Below, one piece after another: positions 50,971 through 59,717 of a stretch of 64,000 bases of DNA. Under the pieces are notes generated by a model. It saw nothing but the letters and a program-made list of their open reading frames with translations. It ran no database searches and was not told the DNA's origin. The number at the start of each line of letters is the position of its first letter. Positions within the stretch are counted from its first letter, which is position 1. A program made the translations under genes and the position numbers. Source of the DNA: CAVRTM01 sp963696105 (GTDB taxonomy: Bacteria; Actinomycetota; Actinomycetes; Actinomycetales; Dermatophilaceae). Where the stretch lies: positions 372,001 to 436,000 of the forward strand of contig CAVOIP010000004.1 of assembly GCA_963696105.1 (NCBI GenBank), read 5' to 3'.

Positions 50971-51066
50971 CCGGGCCAGGGCTGTCTGGGCTCTTCCGCT
51001 GTGCCCGTGGCCCGTCCGTTGTGCCCGCGGCTGTTCCGGTCTGAGGCCGTCCCGGTTCCCCGTCCG

Positions 51067-51315
51067 TCAGTGCCGGAGAGCCTGCTTGGCCTGCTCGAGC
51101 TGGTCGGCGTCGATCTCGCCGCGAGCGAAGCGCATCTCCAGCACCCGCTCGGCCGCGCTGCTGTGTCCGGCCGTGTCGGGTGACCCGTCCCGGTCGGCCG
51201 AACCTCCGCCGTACAGCGTGAAGCCCAGCGCGACGGTGAGGGCGATCAGCAGCAGGCCCACCACGAGAGCCACCACCATCATCCAGCCCGAAGCGCCGTA
51301 TCCCCAGTTCATCAT
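51067..51315 (-). CDS. SHOCT-domain membrane protein
   Basis: An 82-residue protein: one helix (MMVVALVVGLLLIALTVALGFTLY), then a C-terminal SHOCT motif (AERVLEMRFARGEIDADQLEQAKQAL). ATG 51315 begins MMNWGYGASGW, with a GGAGA site upstream. The frame is open further upstream but lacks homology. Function of short SHOCT proteins is unknown; they may mediate oligomerisation. A DosR-like box is 113 bp upstream. Confidence 0.82.
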   Translation of the reverse strand: MMNWGYGASGWMMVVALVVGLLLIALTVALGFTLYGGGSADRDGSPDTAGHSSAAERVLEMRFARGEIDADQLEQAKQALRH

Positions 51316-51426
51316 GAGGTTCTCTCCTTCTCCCGACCGAAGCGCCAGGCCGTCGCCCACTCAGCCCTTCGGCCGCCCTGCACCCAACCCGTCAGTCGAC
51401 TGTGGGCCGGGGGCGAATGCCGGTAT

Positions 51427-51444
51427 AGAGACGAAGGTCCTTGG
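51427..51444 (-). promoter_or_regulatory. DosR-like box for the SHOCT gene
   Basis: Minus-strand reading CCAAGGACCTTCGTCTC. It sits in the 134-bp gap 51316-51449, just past the end of the next Usp gene. Confidence 0.55.
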
Positions 51445-51449
51445 CGTCC

Positions 51450-52361
51450 TCATTGTTCGTCGCGCCGCTTCTCGGGCGGTTCGGAGCGGACGACCGCGAC
51501 AGCGCACGAGGCTCGTTTCAGCACGCGCTGGCTGACCGACCCGAGGAGCAGCCCGGCGAAGCCGCCGCGTCCGCGCGACCCGACCACCACCAGGGCGGCG
51601 CCGCGGGACTGCTCGAGGAGGTCCACCACGGGGTCGCCGCGCACCGACCGCTCCTCGACGTGGACGTCGGGGTACTTCTCGCGCCACCCGGCCAGGGACT
51701 CCGCCAGCAGAGCGCCCTCCTGGGTGGAGATCTGGGTCCAGTCACCCGTCCACGGTTCGCCGACGTTCACCCCCTCCAGTGGCTCCCACCACCAGGAGTG
51801 CACGGCGATGACCGGGCGGCTCGTCTCCGCGGCGTGCGCGAAGGCGTACCCCACCGCGGCGGCGGACTCCTCGGACCCGTCGACCCCGACGACCACCGGG
51901 GCCCCCTGCTGTGGCGTCAGCGCCCGACTGTCGCGGACCATGACCACCGGGCAGCAGGAGTGCAGCACCAGCTGCTGGGAGACCGACCCCAGCAGGGCCG
52001 CCGGTATGGCGCCTCGCCCGCGCGAGCCGACGACGAGCGTTCCTGCGACCCGGGAGGCGGCGATGAGGGTGCTGAGCGCGAACCCCCGGACGCTGTGCGC
52101 CACAGCGTGCACACCCGGAGCCTCGGCAGCGACCAGCTCCATCGCCGCGGTCAGCACGGCGTCGTCGTCGGCCGCGACCTCCTGGGTGCCCAGCTGCTCG
52201 TCCTCGCGCAGGACGACCTCGGTCTCCAGGGCGTGGATGACATGCAGCGGTTGGCCGGCGCCGGCGGCCTTCCCTGCAGCCCAGCGGAGCGCCAGCCGGC
52301 TGGACGGCGACCCGTCCACTCCCACCACGACACTGTGCGAGGCGATCTCACGGCTGTCCAT
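51450..52361 (-). CDS. two-domain universal stress protein
   Basis: A 303-residue tandem Usp: SVVVGVDGSPSSRLALRWA and VVVGVDGSEESAAAVGYA start the two domains, with loops GSRGRGAIPAALLGSVS and GSRGRGGFAGLLLGSVS, both intact. Shares VHSWWWEPLEG and SLAGWREKYPDV with its paralogues. ATG 52361 gives the family N-terminus MDSREIASHS. Confidence 0.93.
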   Translation of the reverse strand: MDSREIASHSVVVGVDGSPSSRLALRWAAGKAAGAGQPLHVIHALETEVVLREDEQLGTQEVAADDDAVLTAAMELVAAEAPGVHAVAHSVRGFALSTLIAASRVAGTLVVGSRGRGAIPAALLGSVSQQLVLHSCCPVVMVRDSRALTPQQGAPVVVGVDGSEESAAAVGYAFAHAAETSRPVIAVHSWWWEPLEGVNVGEPWTGDWTQISTQEGALLAESLAGWREKYPDVHVEERSVRGDPVVDLLEQSRGAALVVVGSRGRGGFAGLLLGSVSQRVLKRASCAVAVVRSEPPEKRRDEQ

Positions 52362-52471
52362 GCAGCGGCGCTCCTTGGGTCGGCCGCCCCGTCCGGGGCG
52401 GCGACTGGTCGACGACGGTCCGTGACACGGCAGCGGACGGGTCCAACGTCTCCCGGCCACCGCTGGTGTGT

Positions 52472-52490
52472 CAGGGGATTTGGTCCCGCG
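52472..52490 (-). promoter_or_regulatory. DosR-like box for the Usp gene at 51.5 kb
   Basis: Minus-strand reading CGCGGGACCAAATCCCCTG, the closest here to the mycobacterial palindrome GGGAC-N4-GTCCC. It lies in the 278-bp divergent gap 52362-52639, which holds a second box and no visible gene. Confidence 0.65.
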
Positions 52491-52587
52491 TGGATCGCAG
52501 CCGACGCGGCCGCCGGAGGGGGACAGCCTGCGCGGGGATGCGGGTCGGCTCGCGTGGCGGCGCAGGATCGGCGGAGCATCAGGGGCG

Positions 52588-52606
52588 CGAGGACCTTAGG
52601 CCCTGA
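52588..52606 (+). promoter_or_regulatory. DosR-like box for the flavin-fold gene at 52.6 kb
   Basis: CGAGGACCTTAGGCCCTGA, 33 bp before the ATG at 52640; the spacing suggests a very short leader. Confidence 0.65.
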
Positions 52607-52639
52607 CCTCCCGGCGCGGCACGCCGTCACCCTTGGCGC

Positions 52640-53119
52640 ATGGACAGCCCCGAGCAGAGCCCCATGGTGCACCTGTCGCCGAGCGAGTCCTGGGCGCTGG
52701 TGAGGGAGGCAGTTGTCGGTCGGCTGGCCGTCGTCACCAATGGCGGGCCGGACATCTTCCCGGTCAACCACGTGGTGGACCACGGCACCGTGGTCTTCCG
52801 CACCGCCCGGGGGACGAAGCTGGCGGCCGCCCTGGAGAACCCGGCGGTGGCCTTCGAGGTCGACGGCTACGACGCGGTCGACGGGGACGCCTGGAGCGTG
52901 GTCGTGAAAGGCCGCGCCGAGGAGGTCAAGGAGATGTATGACGTGCTCGAGGTGATCGAGCTGCCGATCTTCCCGTGGCACGCGTCGCCGAAGCCGAGGT
53001 ACATGCGGATCGACGCCGACAGCATCACCGGACGCCGGTTCCATGTCGTGGGTGGAGCCAAGGCGTCCGACTCGGGCGCGACGGCCATCACGGTCGAGGA
53101 CTCGACCGATCTCGGTTGA
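52640..53119 (+). CDS. pyridoxamine 5'-phosphate oxidase-fold flavin protein
   Basis: A 159-residue split-barrel protein: REAVVGRLAVVTNGGPDIFPVNHVVDHGTVVFRTARGTKLAAALENPAVAFEVDGYD-type sequence, then AWSVVVKGRAEEV and a Trp-containing end (FPWHASPKPRYMRI). It is a paralogue of the 26.8-kb gene, sharing PVNHVVD, FRT..G.KL and AFEVDG. FMN, F420 or haem binding occurs in the family; not decidable here. Confidence 0.87.
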   Translation: MDSPEQSPMVHLSPSESWALVREAVVGRLAVVTNGGPDIFPVNHVVDHGTVVFRTARGTKLAAALENPAVAFEVDGYDAVDGDAWSVVVKGRAEEVKEMYDVLEVIELPIFPWHASPKPRYMRIDADSITGRRFHVVGGAKASDSGATAITVEDSTDLG

Positions 53120-53143
53120 TACGGGCCTTCTCGAGGCGCGACG

Positions 53144-54499
53144 TCAGGCGACCATGGTGTCGTGGTGGTTGACCGGGTGGGTGATGTACTTCTGCCCGAA
53201 CGGGTCGGTCCACGTCGCGGTGCCGCCGGCGTCCATCACCACCGACCACCTCGTCCGGTGCTTCATCCGGTGATGGCGCCGGCACAACGTCAACAAGTTG
53301 GTCGGGTCGGTCGGCCCCAACGGCCAGGGAATGACGTGGTCCAGGTCGCAGAACCGCGCCTCCCGGGCGCATCCCGGGGCCCGGCAGTGGCCGTCGCGGT
53401 GTCGCACGAACCGCCCCACCGCCGCCGGAGGCGCGTACCCCTTGGCGCCGATCTCGACCGTGGTCCCGCTCACCTCGTCCAGCAGCACCCGCTGGATCCG
53501 GGTGTCGAAGCTCGAGCAGATCCCCGCCACCACCTCTGAGGGGATCACCCCGACACCGGAGACCTCCGATCCGATCACGGCCCCGGCGCGGGCCGAGGCA
53601 CCCGCGCCCTGGTCGCCCGGCACGCCCCGCGCGCCCGCGGCGTCCGCGTCCGCGGCGCCTGCGTCCGAGGCACCTCCTGTCACGGCCTGCACCGGCACCG
53701 TCAGGTGCACCGTGGTGGACACCTCGACCCGAGCAAGGACCAGGTCCACCAACGCATCGGCCCGTGCCTGGTCCATGGAAAGGTCCGGGTGCTCCCGCCG
53801 CAACGCGCCCGCGTGGTCATCGACCGCGGCCTTGCACAGCGCCGACTCATGCGCCGGCAGCACCGCCACCCACTCGCTGAGCCCGACCACGTGGGAGGGC
53901 CAGACCCGCACCGAGCGCTCCAGCCGCGCCTTGGCCGCCCGCAGCCGCACTGCGTCCGCGTCCACCAACGCCAGCGCCCGACGGGTCCTGGCGCGCACCT
54001 GCCCACCGGTCTCACCGCACACCCGGGGCAAGATCAGCGCCTCCACCTGCGCGCACCCCGCCGCGGTGGTCTCCGCCGTCTCCGCCACGATGATCGAGGC
54101 GCGCCACCCATCCAGGCCACCCGCCGCCATCGCCGCCAACGTCCCCGGCAGCCGAGACACCAACGCCGCTGCCGTCTCCACCCGGTCCTGCGCCCCGCGA
54201 GTGGTCAACCCCAGCATCGGAGCGACGGTCACCGACGCGAACTCGCTCACGTGGCCCACGCCACGGTCCACCCCCGCCCACGCCCCGTCGGGCCCCTGCA
54301 CCTCGTCGCGGGCGGCGATGCCCGCCAGCGCCACGACCTGCACCGCCGAGGCCGCATTGACCAGCCGCTGCGAGGTCAGCGCCAGCTCCGCCAGCTCACC
54401 CTCCGCCAGCTCACCCTCCGCCCGGTCGGCCACCCCGGCCCGGACGTCCTCGAAGGCCTGCTGCACGAGCAGCACCGCCCGCTCCAAGGACCCGGTCAT
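53144..54499 (-). CDS. DUF222 domain protein with C-terminal HNH endonuclease motif
   Basis: A 451-residue protein of the actinobacterial 13E12-like family. DUF222 covers about 25-330; the HNH module at about 375-430 has GHCRAPGCAREARFCDLDHVIPW and LLTLCRRHHRMKH. A Gly/Ala/Asp-rich linker separates them. Such genes occur in many copies per genome; whether they are mobile or housekeeping is unknown. ATG 54499 was chosen as the family start MTGSLERAV. A 15-bp duplication gives EGELAEGELAE. Confidence 0.88.
   Translation of the reverse strand: MTGSLERAVLLVQQAFEDVRAGVADRAEGELAEGELAELALTSQRLVNAASAVQVVALAGIAARDEVQGPDGAWAGVDRGVGHVSEFASVTVAPMLGLTTRGAQDRVETAAALVSRLPGTLAAMAAGGLDGWRASIIVAETAETTAAGCAQVEALILPRVCGETGGQVRARTRRALALVDADAVRLRAAKARLERSVRVWPSHVVGLSEWVAVLPAHESALCKAAVDDHAGALRREHPDLSMDQARADALVDLVLARVEVSTTVHLTVPVQAVTGGASDAGAADADAAGARGVPGDQGAGASARAGAVIGSEVSGVGVIPSEVVAGICSSFDTRIQRVLLDEVSGTTVEIGAKGYAPPAAVGRFVRHRDGHCRAPGCAREARFCDLDHVIPWPLGPTDPTNLLTLCRRHHRMKHRTRWSVVMDAGGTATWTDPFGQKYITHPVNHHDTMVA
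54388..54417. repeat. 15-bp tandem duplication in the DUF222/HNH gene
   Basis: CCGCCAGCTCACCCT twice (54388-54402, 54403-54417), in frame, encoding the repeated GELAE near the N-terminus. Confidence 0.85.
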
Positions 54500-54648
54500 G
54501 CAGACGACGCTACGCCGACAAGCACCCACCAGAACCGTTGTCCACAGACACAACGACCGCCCCGTGGGCCCCGTCTCCGTCCGTGACCACCCCTCAACGC
54601 CGAGCGCTCACCCTCACGGCCGAGGGTGCACCCCTCAAGCCGGAGTCC

Positions 54649-55062
54649 TCACCCCTCCGGTGGAGCCGCGGACGACTCGCCTCGCAGCAGCGCGACCATG
54701 TCGTCGAGCTCGAAGAACTCCGCCACGTCCACCGCGGACTTGGGCCCGGCAGTCGGGTCCGCCCCAGCCTGGAGCAGGGCCCGGACGATCGGCTCCGACC
54801 GGCGGAAGACCGCAGCCGCCAGCGCCGTCTGACCGCGGTCGTTCACCCTGCCGGTGTCGGCGCCCCGGTCCAGCAGTGCGCGCACCGTCTCCAGGTGGGT
54901 GTGGTAGGCCGCGAGGATCAGCAGGGAGTCACCGGCACCGTTGGTGAGGTTGACGGGCAGCCCCGCGTCGACGTACTCCGACAGCCGCCCGGTGTCGCCG
55001 CCCCGGGCCAGGTCGAACGCGCTCTGCAGGAACGCCATCTCGTCGTCGGTCAGCTCGCTCAC
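54649..55062 (-). CDS. ankyrin-repeat protein next to the catalase locus
   Basis: A 137-residue protein with about three ankyrin repeats (GAGDSLLILAAYHTHLETVRALLDRGADTGRVNDRGQTALAAAVF...IVRALLQAGADPT). The GTG at 55062 begins VSELTDDEMAFLQSAF; upstream frame is non-homologous. In several bacteria an ankyrin gene (ankB) accompanies catalase and supports its activity. Here it is divergent from fur-katA, consistent with such a role but not proof. Confidence 0.82.
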   Translation of the reverse strand: MSELTDDEMAFLQSAFDLARGGDTGRLSEYVDAGLPVNLTNGAGDSLLILAAYHTHLETVRALLDRGADTGRVNDRGQTALAAAVFRRSEPIVRALLQAGADPTAGPKSAVDVAEFFELDDMVALLRGESSAAPPEG

Positions 55063-55136
55063 GCCGCCGACTGTAGCGAAGCCCACCCCGCCACCATCAC
55101 TTGACTCATTCCAGATCTGCTGGTGGAGTGGCGCCC

Positions 55137-55663
55137 GTGACATCGACGGCACCAGGGGCACCGACGGCGCAGGAGCGTCTCCGGGCTGCCGGGTTGCGCG
55201 CGACGAGCGCCCGGACGACCGTCCTGGGCGTGCTCGACGCGGCCCAGGCCCGGCGCGAGCACCTGCCTGTGGCCGAGGTCGCGGGGCGCGCGCGCAGGAT
55301 CGTGGGAGCGCTCTCGACCCAGGCGGTCTACGACTGCCTGGAAGCGCTCATCGACGCCGGCCTCGCCCGGCGGTTCGAGCCGGCCGGGGCACCCGCGCTG
55401 CTACGAGCTGCCGGGTCGGCGACAACCACCACCACCTCGTCTGCCGGCGCTGCGGCGCGATCGTCGACGTCGACTGCGCCGTCGGGACCGCCCCGTGCCT
55501 GAGCCCGCTCGCGACTGCCGGCCGGACTTCGTCGTCGACGAGGCCGAGGTCATCTTCTGGGGGCTGCTGCGCCGACTGCGCGCCGGAGCCACCGCCGCAC
55601 CGCCATCCGAGCACCACCGACCAGCACGCACCGAGAGGAACGCCGCATGACCGACGTCGCTAG
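55137..55663 (+). CDS. Fur-family regulator upstream of katA, frameshifted in this sequence
   Basis: The N-terminal half has the Fur winged helix (ERLRAAGLRATSARTTVLGVLD; STQAVYDCLEALIDAGLARRFEPAG). The metal-binding half is in another frame (VGDNHHHLVCRRCGAIVDVDC, then VDEAEVIFWGLCADC). Single extra bases at 55399, 55412, 55520, 55524 and 55567, all at codon boundaries, explain the breaks; corrected length is about 173 residues. HHHLVC and CxxC pairs fit a FurA/PerR-like peroxide or iron sensor controlling the downstream catalase. The GTG at 55137 has GGAG 9 bp upstream. The end overlaps the katA start. Confidence 0.8.
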
Positions 55664-57330
55664 CAAGGCCGACCGCCGGCGAGGCCGACCGCCCGGTCCT
55701 GACCACCCGCCAGGGCCACCCGGTCTACGACAACCAGAACCAGCGCACCGTCGGCGCCCGCGGCCCGGCGACGCTGGAGAACTACCAGTTCCTCGAGAAG
55801 ATCAGCCACTTCGACCGCGAGCGCATCCCCGAGCGCGTCGTCCACGCCCGCGGCGCCACCGCGTACGGCTACTTCGAGGCCTACGGCACCGTCGGCGACG
55901 AGCCGATCGCCGACGTACACCCGCGCCAAGCTGTTCCAGGAGAAGGGCAAGCGCACCGACGCTCGCGGTCCGCTTCTCCACCGTCGCCGGCGGCCGGGAC
56001 TCCTCCGAGGTCGCCCGCGACCCGCGCGGCTTCGCGGTGAAGTTCTACACCGAGGACGGCAACTGGGACCTCGTCGGCAACAACCTCGGCGTCTTCTTCA
56101 TCCGCGACGCGATCAAGTTCCCCGACTTCATCCACTCGCAGAAGCCCGACCCGGTGACCTTCGAGCGCCAGGTCGCCGAACCGCGTCTTCGACTTCATCA
56201 GCCAGACGCCCGAGGCGATGCACATGGTCACGCTGGTGTTCAGCCCGCGCGGCATCCCGGCGAGCTACCGGCACGCAGCAGGGCTTCGGCGTCAACACCT
56301 ACAAGTGGGTCAACGCCGCAGGGCGAGACCAAGCTGGTCAAGTACCACTGGCTGCCCAAGCAGGGCGTGAAGTCCTGCACCGCCGGCCGACGCCGCGGCG
56401 ATCCAGGCGCAAGGACCTCGGCCACGCACACCAAGGACCTGTACGACGCGATCGACGCGCGGCGACTTCCCCGAGTGGGAGCTGCACGTGCAGATCATGG
56501 ACGACGACGAGCACCCCGAGCTCGACTTCGACCCGCTCGACGACACCAAGGTGTGGCCGGAGGACGAGCTTCCCGCTGCGCAAGGTCGGCACGCATGGTG
56601 CTCGAACCGCGACGCCGGAGAACTTCTTCGCCGAGAACGAGCAGATCGCGTTCGGCACCGGCGTGCTCGTCGACGGCCTCGACTTCTCCGACGACAAGAT
56701 GCTGGTCGGCCGCACGTTCTCCTACTCCGACACCCAGCGCTACCGCGTCGGCCCGAACTACCTGCAGCTGCCGGTCAACGCGCCGAAGAACGCCAGGTCG
56801 CCACCAACCAGCGCGACGGCCAGATGGCCTACGGCGTCGACCTCGGCGAGGGCCAGAACCCGCACGTCAACTACGAGCCGTCGATCCTCGGCGGCCTGCG
56901 CGAGGCGCGAGTACCCGGCCCACGACGAGCAGGGCCCGGTGATCACCGGCCGGCTCACCCGCAAGCGGATCCCGCGGACCAACGACTACCAGCAGGCCGG
57001 CGAGCGCTACCTGCTGTCGCGAGCAGTGGGAGCAGGACGACCTCGTCGCCAACCTGGTCGGCGCGCTGTCGCCAGTGCGACCGCGCCGATCCAGGAGCGG
57101 ATGGTCTGGCACCTCTTCCTGTGTCGAGGACGAGCTGGGCCAGCGGGTCGGCGACGGCCTCGGCATCGGCGCCGACGACGTCCGCCACCTGGCGCCGCTG
57201 CAGACCCAGACGCTGACCGAGGACGAGCAGCAGCGCGCTCGCCAACCTCGGCAAGAACGGCCCGCGCGACGTCAGCGGCCTGACCATGACGCACTGCGTC
57301 CCGAACGAGCGCGTGGTCACCTCGCGCTGA
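55647..57330 (+). CDS. katA: small-subunit haem catalase, heavily frameshifted in this sequence
   Basis: Corrected reading (about 554 residues) is a normal clade-3-like catalase: HFDRERIPERVVHARGATAYG with the distal histidine, RFSTVAGGRDSSEVARDPRG, WDLVGNNLGVFFIRDAIKFPD with the distal asparagine, GFGVNTYKWVNA, VGRTFSYSDTQRYRVGPNY with the proximal tyrosine, and GLTMTHCVPNERVV near the end. About 20 single-base insertions and one deletion interrupt it, e.g. 55915, 55961, 56178, 56275, 56318, 56410, 56569, 56604, 56908, 57020, 57240. Their sum predicts the observed stop at 57330. As printed it could not make catalase, but the pattern argues for an assembly artefact. Confidence 0.85.
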
Positions 57331-57370
57331 TCGTCCTGCGCGCTCAGCCGCGCAGCGTACGGCGGGCTCC

Positions 57371-57402
57371 AACCGCCCCGGCCCCGGTGGGTCGGGGCGG
57401 TT
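57371..57402. terminator. stem-loop after katA
   Basis: AACCGCCCCG (57371-57380) pairs with CGGGGCGGTT (57393-57402), a perfect 10-bp stem 41 bp past the katA stop. Confidence 0.75.
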
Positions 57403-57449
57403 GCCGTCTCACAGGGAGCTGGGGGCGTGGGCCCGCGGAAGAAGGGGTA

Positions 57450-57474
57450 GGGGACCAGTTCACGACCAGTCCCC
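57450..57474. promoter_or_regulatory. inverted repeat before katE
   Basis: GGGGAC and GTCCCC arms flank 13 bases and the inner part holds a GACCAGT direct repeat. It ends about 14 bp before the katE ATG. It differs in spacing from the DosR-like boxes and may be another operator. Inference. Confidence 0.35.
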
Positions 57475-57487
57475 GAAGTGGAGTGTC

Positions 57488-59689
57488 ATGACTGCTGCTG
57501 ACCCGACCCGCGACCGCACAGCACCGGAGGCGGAGGAGAAGGTGCCCTCGGCCGCCGTACCGGGTGTACCGGCACCCGAACCGCCCGCGCTGGAGGAGCC
57601 GACGACGCCGCGCGAGCCGGCGCCGCCCAAGCCCGACCAGCGTCCGCCGGAGGCGGTGTCGCCGACCGGCAAGCCCACCGGAGCGCCGGAGGACTCGCGC
57701 GCCCAGGGCGGCGCCTACCTGACGACCGGCCAGGGGCTCCGGCTGACCGACACCGACCACTCGCTGAAGGCCGGGACGCGGGGCCCGACACTGCTGCAGG
57801 ACCACCACCTTCGCGAGAAGATCACGCACTTCGACCACGAGCGCATCCCCGAGCGGGTCGTGCACGCCCGTGGCACCGGCGCGCACGGGGTGTTCCGCTC
57901 CTACGGCACGGCCGCCTCGGTGACCCGCGCCGGCTTCCTCGCCTCGGACGTCACGACGCCGGTGTTCGTGCGGTTCTCCACCGTGCTGGGCTCGCGAGGC
58001 TCGGCCGACACCGTCCGGGACACCCGGGGTTTCGCGACCAAGTTCTACACCGATGAGGGCACGTTCGACCTGGTCGGCAACAACATGCCGGTGTTCTTCA
58101 TCCAGGACGCGATCAAGTTCCCCGACGTCATCCACGCGGCCAAGCCACACCCCGACCGCGAGATCCCGCAGGCCCAGAGCGCCCACGACACCTTCTGGGA
58201 CTTCGTGTCGCTGCACACCGAGGCGACCCACCACGTGCTGTGGAACATGTCCGACCGGGGCATCCCGCGGTCCTACCGGACGATGGAGGGCTTCGGGGTC
58301 CACACCTTCCGGCTCTCCGACGCCGAGGGCAACACCTCGCTGGTGAAGTTCCACTGGAAGCCCAGGCTCGGGGTGCACTCCCTGGTGTGGGAGGAGGCGC
58401 AGATCATCGCGGGCACGGATCCCGACTTCCACCGTCGCGACCTCACCGACGCCATCGAGGCCGGTGCCTTCCCGCAGTGGGAGCTCGGCCTGCAGGTGAT
58501 GCCGGACAGCGCCGACCAGATGTTCGAGGGGATCGACCTCCTCGACCCGACGAAGCTGGTGCCCGAGGAACTCGTGCCCGTGCAGCCGGTCGGGCTGATG
58601 ACCCTCAACGCCAACACGGTCAACTTCTTCGCCGAGACCGAGCAGGCGGCGTTCCACCTGGGACACCTGGTCCCCGGCATCGACCCGACGGACGACCCGT
58701 TGCTGCAGGGACGGCTGTTCTCCTACCTGGACACCCAGCTCACCCGGCTCGGCGGCCCGAACTTCGGCCAGCTGCCGATCAACCGCCCGCACGTGCCCAC
58801 CAACGACATGTTCCGCGACGGCTACCACCAGACCGCGGTCCACGCGGGCGTCGCGCCGTACAAGCCGAACTCCCTCGACGGCGGCGTGCCGTTCGTGGCC
58901 GATCCCGGCAAGGGCGGCTACGTCGAGGTGGCCCAGCCGGTCGAGGGCGTCAAGGCGCGCACGGCTCCGGCGTCGTTCGACGACCACTTCAGCCAGGCCC
59001 GGCTGTTCTACCGCAGTCTCAGCGCCGTGGAGCGCGACCACATCTCCGACGCCCTCACGTTCGAGCTGGGCAAGTGCTACGAGCAGACCGTCAAGGTGCG
59101 GATGCTCGGCGTGCTCGCCAACGTCGACGCCGACCTCACCGCCGCCGTCGCCGAGGGGCTGGGTCTGCCTGCGCCCAAGGCGACGGTCGACGTAGCCGAT
59201 GTCGACCCCAGCCCGGCCCTGAGCCAGGTCGGCCGCCCCTGGCCGACCAGCGGCCGGATCATCGGCATCATCGCGGACGAGTCCAGCAACCTGGCCGAGG
59301 TGACCGACCTGCAGAACTCGATCGTGGCGGCCGGGATGCAGGCACTGGTGATCGCCCCTCACGGCGGCACCCTCACGGCCGGCGCCGGTGACCCGGTCAT
59401 CGTGCAGCGGACCTTGCTGACGACCCGGTCGACCGAGTTCGACGCGGTCGTCGTGGCGGGGTCGCCGGCGCCGGCGCCGAAGATGTACCGGCTGCTGGAG
59501 GAGGCATTCCGGCACGTCAAGGTCATCGGCGGGTGGGGCGGCGCCGAGGAGGCCCTGGCGGCGGTCGGGTTCCCCACCGACGCCCCCGGTGTGGTGATCG
59601 AGCAGGACGCCGCGCAGATGCTGGAGCAGGTGGTGGAGCTGCTCGCCGAGCACCGCGTCTGGCACCGCTTCCCGGTGCAGGCGAGCTGA
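57488..59689 (+). CDS. katE: large-subunit catalase (HPII type)
   Basis: A 733-residue catalase. A Pro-rich N-terminal extension comes first (about 1-75), then the catalase core: distal histidine in RVVHARGTGAHGVF, asparagine in DLVGNNMPVFFIQDAIKFPD, proximal tyrosine in GRLFSYLDTQLTRLGG, and the C-terminal flavodoxin/DJ-1-like domain from about 590 (GRIIGIIADESSNLAEVTDL ... VIGGWGGAEEALAAVGF). The domain order is that of clade-2 catalases such as KatE. The frame is intact. GTGGAG precedes the ATG at 57488. Confidence 0.95.
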   Translation: MTAADPTRDRTAPEAEEKVPSAAVPGVPAPEPPALEEPTTPREPAPPKPDQRPPEAVSPTGKPTGAPEDSRAQGGAYLTTGQGLRLTDTDHSLKAGTRGPTLLQDHHLREKITHFDHERIPERVVHARGTGAHGVFRSYGTAASVTRAGFLASDVTTPVFVRFSTVLGSRGSADTVRDTRGFATKFYTDEGTFDLVGNNMPVFFIQDAIKFPDVIHAAKPHPDREIPQAQSAHDTFWDFVSLHTEATHHVLWNMSDRGIPRSYRTMEGFGVHTFRLSDAEGNTSLVKFHWKPRLGVHSLVWEEAQIIAGTDPDFHRRDLTDAIEAGAFPQWELGLQVMPDSADQMFEGIDLLDPTKLVPEELVPVQPVGLMTLNANTVNFFAETEQAAFHLGHLVPGIDPTDDPLLQGRLFSYLDTQLTRLGGPNFGQLPINRPHVPTNDMFRDGYHQTAVHAGVAPYKPNSLDGGVPFVADPGKGGYVEVAQPVEGVKARTAPASFDDHFSQARLFYRSLSAVERDHISDALTFELGKCYEQTVKVRMLGVLANVDADLTAAVAEGLGLPAPKATVDVADVDPSPALSQVGRPWPTSGRIIGIIADESSNLAEVTDLQNSIVAAGMQALVIAPHGGTLTAGAGDPVIVQRTLLTTRSTEFDAVVVAGSPAPAPKMYRLLEEAFRHVKVIGGWGGAEEALAAVGFPTDAPGVVIEQDAAQMLEQVVELLAEHRVWHRFPVQAS

Positions 59690-59717
59690 CCGGCAGCTCA
59701 GCGAGCCGGCTGCGTAC

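Noticed and set aside
53144..54499. DUF222/HNH protein as a sign of a mobile element or intein
   Set aside because: No terminal repeats, integrase, or disrupted host gene; this family is scattered in normal actinobacterial chromosomes.
55647..57330. Programmed +1 frameshifting to make catalase
   Set aside because: About twenty shifts without a common slippery sequence in one gene is not credible for programmed recoding.
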